This document shows, piece after piece, positions 61,301 through 62,932 of a stretch of DNA of 64,000 nucleotides. The notes beneath the pieces are model-generated. The model was not told the DNA's origin. It was given only the letters and a program-made list of their open reading frames with translations, and did not search any database. Each line of letters begins with the position of its first letter. Positions within the stretch are counted from its first letter, which is position 1. The stretch lies in contig NC_089560.1 in NCBI RefSeq assembly GCF_040115645.1, forward strand, positions 806,001 through 870,000, read 5' to 3'. The position numbers were made by a program, and so were the translations under genes. Source of the stretch: Euwallacea fornicatus (lineage: Eukaryota; Arthropoda; Insecta; Coleoptera; Curculionidae).

Positions 61301-62932
61301 CTATCAAATAGGCCAATATATCCGATAAATGGTCAAAATCACTCTTCCACATGGAATACACACACACACAATTCGTGTAGCACATAATTGTTGAAGATTA
61401 CAATCGATGAAAAGATGTCTCATCATTGTCTTCTATTTAAAGCACTTATCAAACTGTCACAGAACACTCATACCCGATTGAACGTGTTTTTCGAGGGTAA
61501 TTCCCCAGGAACCTACGAAAGAAATTTAAGCGTTCCTTGAAAGGCACACAGTAAATCATACTACGTTTAACTATCTATATGTGCTAGATTGTGTGTGTGA
61601 TACTACTAGATTGTGCAATAGAGGTTCTACTATGTGTATAGAAACTTGAAGTATTAGTTTGTATAGTTTGATAGATTCGACAAGGTTTGTTACACGGGTT
61701 TGCAACTGTTCATTAAGAGAGAGGAGTATAACGAGATCCTCTAAGTCAACAAAGACGGGAGAAATAGGTTAAATAGCGAAGATGGCAAGACGATGGAGAC
61801 AATATTGGGAAAAATTCCAAACAAGACATCGAGAGAGCAGATTTTCTATGCAAACATAGAAATTTGTCGATAAAACGTTTTTAAGGTGTTACATATTGTC
61901 AGTGTCGTGACGTGAAAGGGGGGAGGGGGGGGTGGCTAACAGTTCTGAGCTGAGAAACCAAACTCATTTATCATGTACCATAATATCAACAATTAAATCT
62001 TTTTTTTAACTTCACAAAACCATCCTCTTGCCATGCGCAGATGAGACTTTGCGGATCTTTTTTGAATTCAAAAGGTATCTCCACTCTCCCTGAACAGCTG
62101 CACCCTGCATAAAGCAATTGAACAATCAATATTAACCTTATAGTGAGTATTTTATCGTATTGATCGTGCCCTATTTCTTCTCTATTTCAATCACATTATC
62201 ACAGGTCAGGCGGATTTGTCACTGCTAAGTAAGTCCGAATCATCACCTTACAACTCATTTCAATCACCTCTCCCACCATAACTATTGTCACATACAGTTT
62301 TCAGGGAAAAATATTCAAAGAATGAACTTAGAAACCGAATTTTCAATCGATAAGAGAAACATCTTTTGCATGCACTTTTCCAATGTCCCCTGGCACACTT
62401 GCGTATGTTGAGCTCAACTCCATTTTTGCGTAGGAAATAAAATTGATTAAATTTTTATGAGGCATGAACTTGCTCTTTGCATGAGGTGTGCTTACAAAGC
62501 TTTCTGAAAAACTTCTATTAGACGCCTCTGAAAACATTTTGATCACGTAGCTTTTTGGAAATCTTTGTACATTGTGGTTTTGTCTTGGAGTCTATTTTTT
62601 ACTTTTTCTGTATTTTTTTACTCGTTTTGAGCCAATTATATCTTAGCTAGAATAGTAGTAACGAAAACAAGCCGCTCTGAACACTATTAGTTTCAGAACG
62701 GTTTTTACTTAGATTCTAGATCTAAGTTAGCTTTAAGTCAAATACAGATTTAATTTTTCCTCATTGCAAGAATAAGGAATCTGTATTTTCGAACCATAAT
62801 AGAATAAATATAGACTTAGCGTAGGCTACAAAAATGTAGTTGAATGCGAGTATGGTTTATGGTTTACAGATGACCATCATCCTCCCCCTACTTTTACACC
62901 ACCAGAGTTGCCCAAGAAGGTTCATGTTAGAG
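1159..62932 (+). CDS. slo: slowpoke BK channel alpha subunit, 5' two-thirds (multi-exon, continues past window)
   Basis: Seen: the exons listed below splice by GT-AG into one open frame of about 663 codons without the optional linker exons. Established: Slo1 is a tetrameric plasma-membrane potassium channel opened by depolarisation and cytosolic Ca2+, with an extracellular N-terminus, S0-S6, then two RCK domains forming a gating ring. In order the window encodes S0, S1-S4, S5-pore-S6, all of RCK1 and the start of the RCK1-RCK2 linker; RCK2 and the C-terminus are missing only because the window ends. Introns range from about 50 nt (50398-50447) to 15 kb (10093-25147). Three pairs of duplicated, equal-length exons imply mutually exclusive splicing, as known for Drosophila slo. 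Identification rests on remembered family sequence; exon edges rest on splice sites and phase. Confidence 0.97.
1410..1436. repeat. T8-G19 homopolymer tract
   Basis: Eight T followed by 19 consecutive G, 66 nt into the first slo intron. It could form G-quadruplex structures on the RNA-like strand, and such runs are often mis-sized in assemblies. Confidence 0.9.
2934..3460. mobile_element. inner fold-back element, about 530 bp
   Basis: The ends (TA)caaggtgtccaaaatt and aattttggacaccccg(TA) form terminal inverted repeats, with further complementarity inward around the gaagttgc/gcaacttc and tttaagcag regions. It lies in the loop of the larger palindrome. No coding content. Confidence 0.65.
3480..4433. 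mobile_element. inner fold-back element, 954 bp near-complete palindrome
   Basis: The ends (TA)cagggtggtcatttagtg and cactaaatgaccaccctg(TA) are inverted copies, and the arms stay complementary almost to the centre near 3850-3890 (for example gtgcgtccaaaaaataac near 3697 against its complement near 4010). It is a non-autonomous fold-back with TA flanks inserted in the outer element. No transposase. Confidence 0.85.
5728..5870. repeat. dispersed repeat, copy 1
   Basis: The stretch with ctaccgcacg followed by aaagtggcatgcatcagtg and a cgcac motif resembles 53050-53200, where ctagcgcacg is followed by aaagtggcatgcgccggtg. Unrelated to the exons; family unknown. Confidence 0.4.
6136..6758 (+). 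mobile_element. internally deleted mariner-like element with long TIRs
   Basis: TIRs of about 115 bp: (TA)cagggtgagtcggaaggat at the left, its complement ending ctcaccctg(TA) at the right, closely matched through tacaagttatagcgtaaa. Only the C-terminal part of a transposase remains between them (6295-6519). Confidence 0.88.
6295..6519 (+). pseudogene. C-terminal 74 codons of an IS630/mariner-type transposase
   Basis: Reads FPGHWIGRGGPISWPPRSPD then LTPLDYCLWGWFKTEVYRVK and on to a TGA. SPDLTPLD carries the third catalytic aspartate of this insect transposase group, and LWG is a typical following motif. The N-terminal DNA-binding part and the first two catalytic residues are deleted, so the remnant cannot be active. 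No frameshift is seen in what remains. Confidence 0.8.
7187..9418 (-). mobile_element. mariner-like element with roughly 600-bp inverted repeats
   Basis: The left end (TA)cagggtatttcaaattc matches the right end gaatttgaaatattctatg(TA) inverted. The arms continue for hundreds of bases: gacgaaacgtcggatgg near 9126 is the complement of the 7470 region, and the 8820-8990 region pairs with 7600-7870. A broken transposase lies between the arms on the - strand. Confidence 0.8.
7961..8700 (-). pseudogene. degenerate mariner-like transposase
   Basis: Minus-strand frames read a helix-turn-helix end (NMNVPHTSVWKAFKGNGFQC), then IWSESN, SFRSNLWAGI, and YWFHDGTPPHNTRAFCDYLN carrying the second catalytic Asp, then LGNSGAIRWPAMSLDL. 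Stops and substitutions interrupt it; the usual SPDLTPLD third motif has decayed to MSLDLKILI. Inactive relic of the element that encloses it. Confidence 0.7.
9907..10092 (+). CDS. slo: slo exon: end of S0 and S0-S1 intracellular loop
   Basis: Encodes residues 63-124, starting IWRLFAFLCCRKE and ending GQTTTGRIL. The cytoplasmic S0-S1 loop carries the conserved GPNDPKQKEQKA and EFEGTFMTEAKDWAGEL motifs of insect Slo. Two adjacent cysteines at the membrane edge correspond to the region palmitoylated in mammalian Slo1 (family knowledge, not shown here). The acceptor tgtgtttag ends at 9906 and the donor ttg|gtaagt is at 10093; both ends are phase 0. Larger open frames nearby start inside the intron and are not used. 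Confidence 0.96.
11359..12667 (-). mobile_element. Tc1-like transposon, degenerate
   Basis: The left TIR (TA)cagtggttgccaaaagtcc and the right end gtttccgtacttttaatcg are diverged inverted copies sharing aaaagt-cggaaac. A broken Tc1 transposase occupies the inside on the - strand. Confidence 0.78.
11557..12526 (-). pseudogene. Tc1-like transposase relic
   Basis: The N-terminus MELHKAEVSQIAISRNLTIS KGSVPKIILKYSQR is the paired-like HTH of Tc1 transposases. Later frames give GCFSSSGPRPLIQIKD, then WPAQSPDINPMENFWEHL with the third catalytic glutamate, ending SMPRQCAAGIRAKSCAAKY. Several frameshifts and stops separate these blocks. Length and order fit a once complete Tc1 transposase of about 340 residues. 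Confidence 0.78.
13085..13265 (-). pseudogene. C-terminal fragment of mariner-like transposase
   Basis: The minus strand reads GPRD-PIRSPDLTPLEFYLE then GKTHGQVYITPVNAKDEKKL RDENEIN and a stop. SPDLTPLEF is the third catalytic region of the same transposase group as 6295-6519. No TIRs were found around it. It directly precedes the mariner at 13464. Confidence 0.6.
13464..14728 (-). mobile_element. mariner transposon (DD34D type), inactivated
   Basis: TIRs ttgggttgttcgataat (left) and attatcgaacaacccaa (right) sit next to TA on the left; the right TA has decayed to CA. The total of about 1265 bp is the usual full mariner length, so it is a complete but mutated copy. Confidence 0.88.
13538..14571 (-). 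pseudogene. mariner transposase with one frameshift and two stops
   Basis: The minus strand starts MKMDNPSEHYRHTLSFYFRK; the HTH includes NISNSTVSLHLKSLG. A single-base loss near 14235 shifts the frame before WVPHELKE. The block VITGDEK is followed by TGA in place of the conserved Trp. NIH is followed by TAA, then KKILPSVWWDYKG. The C-terminal half is open: TLFHHDNARPHTS with the second Asp, YRPDLAPSDYYLF with the third Asp, ending DGHYIID. Both the WVPHEL and YSPDLAPSDYHLF-like signatures identify mariner. Confidence 0.88.
14760..15000 (-). pseudogene. possible C-terminal transposase fragment
   Basis: The minus strand reads LGALEFYLHGNLVRDNVLFG followed by QLREKGQIRLQTNITN. This resembles the LTPLDFYLWG-LKDKVY tail of mariner-like transposases but is weak, with an altered catalytic motif. 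It lies just beyond the right end of the mariner. Confidence 0.35.
16742..17976 (-). pseudogene. Tc1-family DD34E transposase, catalytic Glu changed to Gln and 3' end interrupted
   Basis: The frame is uninterrupted from the 5' end to the insertion near 17037. The likely start is the Met of MQLTPFERGRIVGMHEAG (17938-17940). Order: HTH (FREIARRLDRNAPTVLRAW), GRPR hinge, FSDESRFCLW (first Asp), FQQDNARPHVA (second Asp), then ARSPDLSPIQHVWD. The last residue of the triad, 34 residues after the second Asp, is Gln (CAG) where Tc1 enzymes have Glu. A retroposon then splits the gene; beyond it (16742-16842) the frame resumes IAWDTIPQEDIDNLILSMPR and RLQECINLKGDTTHY, then stops. Otherwise no lesion is seen, so this copy is young but inactive. 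Confidence 0.92.
16858..17036 (-). mobile_element. short poly(A) retroposon (SINE or LINE 3' end), copy 1
   Basis: A 179-bp insertion flanked by a 15-bp direct repeat, aggcaatctgcacct (16843-16857 and 17037-17051). On the - strand it ends in a poly(A) run, shown by T at 16858-16867. It is GC-rich and shares blocks ttatgtgggattc, ggtacccggtc and cctacccactaaaa with 57928-58095. No tRNA-type promoter boxes were identified, so it could be a SINE or the 3' tail of a non-LTR element. Confidence 0.85.
18526..20104 (+). mobile_element. Tc1-like transposon
   Basis: Left TIR aaatattcggacacttacac and right gtaagtgtaagtatccgaat form matching inverted ends. The transposase relic lies on the + strand. 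The right half of the element is mostly non-coding. Confidence 0.82.
18840..19833 (+). pseudogene. Tc1-like transposase relic
   Basis: The HTH region LRQLAAIGDFQLGEG and ADIIHR with stops, then TGRPELINPREERYI. The C-terminal half is open from 19252: VIFADDPKFNI (first Asp, in an altered SDE motif), HGGGTVMDWGC, FGYHQDNDPKHNA (second Asp), SPDLNPTEIAW (Glu), then an in-frame TAA at 19687 followed by about 47 more codons ending CECLSGFKSL. Other stops occur upstream. Clearly a different Tc1 lineage from 16742-17976. Confidence 0.82.
20440..21430 (+). pseudogene. second Tc1-like transposase relic, strongly decayed
   Basis: Several frames together follow a Tc1 transposase: an N-terminal CRGGELLLFRKGACHKGNL-like HTH, then fragments WRVRVLRGRGREA, MHDHAPPRHISSGSRNVI (second Asp region), DWSSRPPDFSPIGRFWDEVK (third region with Glu changed to Gly) and RQNNPGHVDQ. 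Frameshifts and stops are frequent. No clear TIRs. It immediately follows the previous element. Confidence 0.65.
23292..23621 (+). mobile_element. solo LTR candidate
   Basis: A 330-bp stretch starts tgttaaaat and ends cttataaca, giving the short inverted TGTTA/TAACA ends seen in some LTRs. Flanks ttatg and ttaag are an imperfect 5-bp duplication. Inside are a TATA box, cctatataaaagc (about 23540), and aataaataaag (about 23567), spaced as in an LTR promoter and poly(A) signal. No gag/pol is nearby, so it would be a solo LTR. Class not determined. Confidence 0.55.
25148..25209 (+). CDS. slo: slo exon: transmembrane S1
   Basis: A 62-nt exon encoding VVLVFILSIASLVIYFIDAS plus two bases of the next codon. 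It is the S1 helix, almost identical to Drosophila Slo. The acceptor gtttcag ends at 25147 and the donor is ta|gtaagt at 25210. The split codon is completed by the next exon as TAT (Tyr). It is isolated between introns of 15.1 and 3.3 kb and is too short to appear as a long open frame, so it rests on homology plus splice phase. Confidence 0.95.
25857..25903. repeat. short tandem repeat of cctcactaaat
   Basis: Four imperfect copies of an 11-12 bp unit (cctcactaaat, the third as cctcactaattt) in the third slo intron. Confidence 0.8.
26301..28091. mobile_element. fold-back transposon, outer of two nested palindromes
   Basis: The left arm from (TA)cttggtgtcccaaaaatga pairs with the right arm ending attttgagccaccctg. 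Pairing continues through gcagattcctgtcatcaaa (about 26340) against its complement near 28045, and agctagtgctgtcgatttta (26521) against about 27855. A single palindrome with arms of about 450 bp. Its centre is interrupted by element 26942-27677. No transposase. Confidence 0.75.
26942..27677. mobile_element. inner fold-back element, about 735 bp
   Basis: Inverted arms: aatcggtttttattttttg (about 26990) against its complement near 27640, gacgtttt/gccaaaac near 27115 and 27440, and ccacgattggtct (about 27170) against its complement near 27380. The ends resemble TATACCGAG / CGGTATA. Coding-like frames across it are simply arm sequence. Confidence 0.75.
28475..28571 (+). CDS. slo: slo exon: S1-S2 loop and S2
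   Basis: Encodes 32 codons after completing Tyr145. The extracellular segment EGVEHCQEWSKNITQQIDLA is followed by the S2 helix FNIFFMVYYFIR. The conserved Asp in QQIDLAF belongs to the voltage-sensor charge set. The acceptor gtctttctttccag ends at 28474 and the donor cga|gtaagt is at 28572. The NIT sequence is a potential N-glycosylation site. Drosophila has phenylalanine where this protein has the second tyrosine of VYY. Confidence 0.97.
28782..28893 (+). CDS. slo: slo exon: S2-S3 and start of S4
   Basis: A 112-nt exon with 37 codons plus one base, from FIAASDKLWFMLEMYSFVDY through the S3 region IPPSFVSIYLDRTWI. This is the voltage-sensor S2-S3-S4 stretch and is essentially invariant in Slo1 channels; the final RTWI is the start of S4. 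The acceptor ctttgtttcag ends at 28781 and the donor g|gtaagt is at 28894, splitting a glycine codon completed by the next exon. Confidence 0.97.
28965..29116 (+). CDS. slo: slo exon: S4, S4-S5 linker and S5
   Basis: Completes the split glycine, then encodes 50 codons: S4 (LRFLRALRLMTVPDIL), the S4-S5 linker QYLNILKTSSSIRLAQ, and S5 ending TAAGIIHL. The arginines of RFLRALR are the S4 voltage-sensing positions. The acceptor catattcggcag ends at 28964 and the donor ttg|gtaagt is at 29117. The preceding intron is only 71 nt. Confidence 0.97.
29117..29582 (+). other. slo: slo intron between S5 and pore exons
   Basis: A 466-nt intron with GT-AG ends and no element seen. A minus-strand open frame across 29256-29702 is antisense to the pore exon and has no independent support. 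Confidence 0.8.
29583..29750 (+). CDS. slo: slo exon: turret, pore helix, selectivity filter and S6
   Basis: Encodes 56 codons. LENSGDPLDFKNPHQLPY is the turret, YFLIVTMSTVGYGDV is the pore helix and K+ selectivity filter (TVGYG near residues 296-300), and TFLVFFLLVGL is the upper S6 helix that lines the pore. The turret differs from Drosophila at a few positions, as expected for the least conserved part. The acceptor gaatgtgttag ends at 29582 and the donor ttg|gtaagt is at 29751, phase 0. No duplicate of this exon was seen, so the pore appears constant among isoforms. Confidence 0.98.
30896..31680 (-). mobile_element. mariner-like element with about 140-bp TIRs
   Basis: The stretch from agctttggaattattcgac through ccgtatgtctttgatatatt to gttggattttatta (30905-31040) returns inverted at 31536-31675. 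The inside keeps only a transposase N-terminus. Confidence 0.8.
31085..31440 (-). pseudogene. N-terminal fragment of mariner-like transposase
   Basis: The minus strand reads SGRGVPTKRTPEIVENVGRM then LDANPNTSARTLSQQVGKPP and YSNLGLRPYEVQPSLKALKV before a stop. This is the RTPE-(I/V)VE...ART-Q-G...HPYK-Q helix-turn-helix module of insect mariner-like transposases. The catalytic domain is missing, so this is an internal deletion complementary to the one at 6295-6519, which keeps only the C-terminus. Confidence 0.75.
31930..32890 (-). pseudogene. Tc1-like transposase relic
   Basis: Minus-strand frames give an N-terminal MLRIVGVLEPGLLQVTAADA then QSVISRLWTHDRN, typical of a Tc1 HTH. Around 32100-32230 they give FYLNAW--PPHTPKVTRNSL then ILVFEWSAKSPDLNPIGHV, where the catalytic Glu position is Gly. 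About 50 codons after that come INQQNLHNLIRSMERRY and an end in INAQGGHVPY. Many stops and frameshifts. TIRs were not located. Confidence 0.65.
34309..34400 (+). CDS. slo: slo alternative exon (first of pair): S6 end and RCK1 linker
   Basis: A 92-nt exon with 30 codons plus two bases: AIFASSIPEIIDLVG then TRSKYGGEYKREHGK. It forms the intracellular end of S6 and the S6-RCK1 linker, which couples the gating ring to the gate. Same length and phases as the copy at 37845-37936, so either can splice from 29750 to 38778. This version carries the KYGG-KREHGKR linker of the common Drosophila isoform. The acceptor gttttcag ends at 34308 and the donor ag|gtactt is at 34401. Confidence 0.94.
34401..37844 (+). 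other. slo: slo intron between the two S6-linker alternative exons
   Basis: A 3.4-kb intron with no recognisable transposon. Visible features are G-rich runs at 35817-35858, a short inverted repeat cccctcctgcaaggaggg near 36236, and a TA microsatellite at about 36297-36312. The 81-codon open frame at 35240-35485 is unassigned. Confidence 0.75.
35817..35858. repeat. G-rich tract with several runs of 4-10 G
   Basis: Multiple G runs separated by one to five bases on the + strand meet the usual pattern for G-quadruplex potential. It lies in the intron between mutually exclusive exons. Confidence 0.7.
37845..37936 (+). CDS. slo: slo alternative exon (second of pair): S6 end and RCK1 linker
   Basis: Also 92 nt: AIFASCIPEIIDLIG then TRPKYGGTLKNERGR. 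It differs from the partner at 34309 by Ser-to-Cys in S6 and by the linker charges (TLKNERGR instead of EYKREHGK). Using both would add 92 nt and break the frame, so use must be exclusive. The acceptor cgctatag ends at 37844 and the donor ag|gtgaga is at 37937. Drosophila slo is known to have a very similar exon choice. Confidence 0.94.
38778..38888 (+). CDS. slo: slo exon: first half of RCK1
   Basis: A 111-nt exon: one base completes Arg, then HIVVCGHITYESVSHFLKDF and LHEDREDVDVEVVFLH, then two bases. The GHI motif is the Rossmann-fold start of RCK1, and the acidic EDREDVDVE stretch matches the part of mammalian Slo1 holding the RCK1 Ca2+-site aspartates (family knowledge). It is constant between two alternative sites. 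The acceptor tacattag ends at 38777 and the donor ag|gtaaga is at 38889. Confidence 0.97.
39442..41442 (+). mobile_element. mariner-like element, about 2 kb
   Basis: Left end (TA)cacggggtgacccatttaa and right end ttaaatgggacaccctg(TA) are inverted copies, and the match runs on through agctgtgatt and aaaacggtacgt. A decayed transposase lies on the + strand. It inserts into the intron 550 bp after the RCK1 exon. Confidence 0.85.
39969..41005 (+). pseudogene. mariner-like transposase relic
   Basis: Opens MDYCILDEDSEMVFVHGETG and RHVNRAVKLYGEISPDERIP, the N-terminus of an insect transposase group. Then come AAVAFSPHVGCRRIVADSRI, SIQRILKMNKYHSYHI, FCNWARRQL, NVMFSDESTFTNHG (first Asp) and, in shifted frames, the WYWHDGCPAHFS-like and WPLR-PDLAPPDFF-like blocks. 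Stops are frequent after residue 60. Same general group as the fragment at 6295-6519. Confidence 0.78.
41713..41818 (+). CDS. slo: slo alternative exon (first of pair): RCK1, KEPDLELEGLL version
   Basis: A 106-nt exon: one base plus 35 codons, KEPDLELEGLLKRHYTTVEF then FQGTMMNAVDLERVK. It covers a strand-helix-strand unit of RCK1. It is a diverged duplicate of 42078-42183, just 259 nt downstream, and differs at about nine residues. The acceptor aatttgtag ends at 41712 and the donor aag|gtatcc is at 41819; the donor is weaker than the partner's gtaagt, which may bias the choice. Confidence 0.93.
42078..42183 (+). CDS. slo: slo alternative exon (second of pair): RCK1, KPPDLELEGLF version
   Basis: Same size and phase as 41713-41818: KPPDLELEGLFKRHFTTVEF then FQGTIMNPIDLQRVK. 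This version matches the commonly cited Drosophila isoform. The acceptor gaatgtacag ends at 42077 and the donor aag|gtaagt is at 42184. The intron between the two copies is 259 nt, compared with more than 2 kb on either side of the pair. Exclusive use is needed to keep the frame. Confidence 0.95.
43350..44765 (-). mobile_element. Tc1-like transposon, related to the 16.6-kb copy
   Basis: TIRs of about 125 bp: (TA)cactcactttcacatgaaa at the left, inverted at the right, ending gtgaaagtgagtg(TA). They stay similar through the ggcaaaata and aaatgatcagac region. Full length for a Tc1 element, transposase on the - strand. Confidence 0.92.
43485..44523 (-). pseudogene. Tc1-family DD34E transposase, broken
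   Basis: The likely N-terminus MPPVRLRRNFSHVSDFERA is out of frame with the body RGRIIGMKEGGPSFREIARR. The body continues RPAGRPPRSS, then NIVFSDESRFCL (first Asp), where the expected Trp is TAA. It resumes with ERRHTASTPGVMVWGAI, NGIFQQDNARPHSA (second Asp) and PWPARSPDLCP, then shifts frame so that the catalytic Glu of IEH is read one base off. The C-terminus RALIAVRGDVTHY and a stop can be read. Clearly the same subfamily as 16742-17976 but older. Confidence 0.88.
45880..46833 (+). pseudogene. mariner-like transposase relic
   Basis: N-terminal pieces LKQEFEKISSM and SSPIRQVSTLTGLSTESIRK lead to an open block from 46151: LNVCFSDECRFYSDGTASRV with the first Asp, NCRIWSESN, HYPQKLDVWADILGDASAGP, NLLVQQDENGELQLDEN, LIFEQDGVPLHF with the second Asp, then in a second frame WAPRSPDLALLDFLWGQLKS with the third Asp. 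A stop follows VRQW, and the frame changes after it. Probably the gene of the enclosing 42833-47226 element. Confidence 0.75.
47998..48085. repeat. short hairpin repeat
   Basis: Arms ttttatggtggtcattattc and gaataatggctataaaa are inverted around a GC-rich loop containing agagacg/cgtctcc. It could be a small MITE or a folded RNA element; too short to decide. Confidence 0.5.
50245..50397 (+). CDS. slo: slo exon: RCK1 core
   Basis: Encodes 51 codons, VHEADACLVLANKYCQDPDA to DIRVIIQLMQYHNK. This is the most conserved RCK1 segment, near-identical from insects to mammals. The acceptor accacttttag ends at 50244 and the donor aag|gtgagt is at 50398; both ends are phase 0. The preceding intron is 8.1 kb when the 42078 exon is used and contains several transposons. 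Confidence 0.97.
50448..50603 (+). CDS. slo: slo exon: RCK1 C-lobe start
   Basis: Encodes 52 codons from AYLLNIPSWDWKQGDD through AELKLGFIAQSCLAPGFSTM to LFAMRSFKT, equivalent to the mammalian NIPSWNWKEGDDAICLAEL region. The preceding intron is only 50 nt. The acceptor acgcatatag ends at 50447 and the donor act|gtaagt is at 50604. Confidence 0.97.
50604..51293 (+). other. slo: slo intron, 690 nt
   Basis: Ordinary GT-AG intron with no repeat or element recognised. Confidence 0.8.
51294..51406 (+). CDS. slo: slo alternative exon (first of pair): RCK1, TNDYLRGTGMEM version
   Basis: A 113-nt exon: SPGMQIWTNDYLRGTGMEMY then TETLSPSFIGIPFGHAA and two bases (ga). It encodes the RCK1 segment corresponding to mammalian WQKYYLEGVSNEMYTEYLS, whose glutamate contributes to a Ca2+ site in mammals. 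Pairs with 53466-53578. The acceptor aaattctag ends at 51293 and the donor ga|gtaagt is at 51407. The pyrimidine tract is weak. Confidence 0.93.
53040..53200. repeat. dispersed repeat, copy 2
   Basis: GC-rich for this window. It contains two cactaccgcacg-like words and aaagtggcatgcgccggtg, paralleling 5790-5850. Origin unknown. Confidence 0.4.
53466..53578 (+). CDS. slo: slo alternative exon (second of pair): RCK1, QNDYLQGTGCEM version
   Basis: A 113-nt exon, equal in length and phase to 51294-51406: SPDTQVWQNDYLQGTGCEMY then TETLSPSFTGMTFPQAS and ga. It differs at about a dozen residues, including Met-to-Cys next to the EMYTE motif and IGIPF to TGMTF. Drosophila has a nearly identical alternative exon. 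The acceptor attttttcag ends at 53465 and the donor ga|gtaagg is at 53579. A 2.06-kb intron separates the pair. Confidence 0.94.
54736..54891 (+). CDS. slo: slo exon: RCK1 end
   Basis: Completes Glu565, then 51 codons: LCFTKLKLLLLAIEVKGVEG, a variable loop, ISINPKGAKIVANTQGFFIA and QSADEVK, ending with two bases of Arg. It corresponds to mammalian ELCFVKLKLLMIAIE through GFFIASDAKEVKR. The acceptor ttttaaaacag ends at 54735 and the donor ag|gtaaat is at 54892. Confidence 0.97.
54950..55026 (+). CDS. slo: slo exon: end of RCK1 up to the linker splice site
   Basis: A 77-nt exon: AWFYCKACHEQIKDETLIKK CKCKN plus one base. The cysteine-rich end of RCK1 immediately precedes the site where mammalian Slo1 inserts the STREX exon (family knowledge). 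It ends in phase 1, which sets the rule for downstream linker exons. The acceptor ggaattttag ends at 54949 and the donor t|gtaagt is at 55027. The 58-nt intron upstream keeps it tied to 54736-54891. Confidence 0.96.
56824..56935. repeat. minisatellite, period about 24 bp
   Basis: Four to five degenerate units of the form cacgtgaaaaata-ct-ggag follow one another. The repeat sits in the linker intron. Confidence 0.65.
57928..58095 (-). mobile_element. short poly(A) retroposon, copy 2
   Basis: A 168-bp insertion between 14-bp direct repeats gaacactctgagtt (57914-57927 and 58096-58109). T run at the + strand left end, so its 3' poly(A) is on the - strand. Shares ggtacccggtc, ttatgtgggattc, gcctacccactaaaa and ggcattactt with 16858-17036. 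Confidence 0.88.
58300..58990 (-). pseudogene. mariner-like transposase relic
   Basis: The minus strand reads NICFSNEYTYLFNGHVNKQN (first Asp changed to Asn), CRCYTIKEPQKVNVWAGTLG, HAVIGPLFIEE, LYLNLSEEMRDQLI, then WISRRGPLEWPLRSPDLTPL DFFL with the third Asp, and ACREIQVFVNIRVEFENRLY ending EHFKHE. At least one stop follows YYFPVK. The second catalytic Asp block is decayed. Confidence 0.8.
59395..59527 (+). pseudogene. inverted second copy of the transposase C-terminus
   Basis: The plus strand reads TPAAYREI, then FFVNVRVEFENRLYYTLW, matching TAACREIQVFVNIRVEFENRLYY on the opposite strand at 58310-58440. It is the right arm of the enclosing palindrome rather than an independent gene. Confidence 0.8.
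60170..60238 (+). CDS. slo: candidate slo cassette exon in RCK1-RCK2 linker (69 nt)
   Basis: After a strong pyrimidine tract (tttttcgctttttccag, ending 60169) an open 69-nt stretch encodes Y, VGMIMMQTGMVKQGLNYQRY, LD, and ends g|gtaggc. It needs two incoming bases and leaves one, exactly the phase between 55026 and 62870, so inclusion or skipping keeps the frame. Joined to the next exon it gives YLDDDHHPPP, close to the Drosophila DDLDEHHPAP junction. I do not recall this peptide with certainty; phase, splice sites and codon openness are the evidence. Confidence 0.68.
61197..61247 (+). CDS. slo: candidate slo cassette exon in RCK1-RCK2 linker (51 nt)
   Basis: A 51-nt open stretch between acceptor attgtctgcag (ends 61196) and donor a|gtacgt (61248). 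With the upstream base it reads L then APFRKGVRAIQLVGRA, and has the same 1-to-1 phase. The first residue after CKCKN would be Leu, as in the Drosophila sequence KNL. It is basic (three Arg, one Lys), resembling a regulatory linker insert. Moderate confidence: no transcript, and the peptide is not firmly recognised. Confidence 0.55.
62205..62228 (+). CDS. slo: possible slo 24-nt microexon in linker
   Basis: A long pyrimidine-rich tract (62170-62200) leads to acceptor attatcacag (ends 62204), and a consensus donor gtaagt begins at 62229. The 24 nt between are open in the required phase (C-QADLSLL plus one base). Microexons of this size are easy to find by chance, so this is a candidate only. 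Confidence 0.3.
   Translation, partial: VRRICHC
62870..62932 (+). CDS. slo: slo exon: RCK1-RCK2 linker, PTFTPPELPK motif
   Basis: A 63-nt exon: two bases, then DHHPPPTFTPPELPKKVHVR, then one base of Gly. The motif TFTPPELPK-VHVRG is a hallmark of insect Slo just after the variable linker. The acceptor atggtttacag ends at 62869. The donor g|gtactt at 62933 is used by analogy with homologues; the frame stays open past it to a TAA at 63052-63054, so another donor (a|gtaata at 63022) or intron retention cannot be excluded. Downstream exons lie outside the window. Confidence 0.9.

Larger units (their letters stand above)
55027..62869 (+). other. slo: slo linker intron region (7.8 kb)
   Basis: Holds the mariner-like element, the minisatellite and the three candidate cassette exons. 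Small inverted repeats occur at about 55411-55482 (accaaataaaataa arms). Positions 55500-56820, 56940-57810 and 59860-60165 have nothing recognised. A CA microsatellite lies near 61360 and a G-rich run at 61917-61933. Confidence 0.75.
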
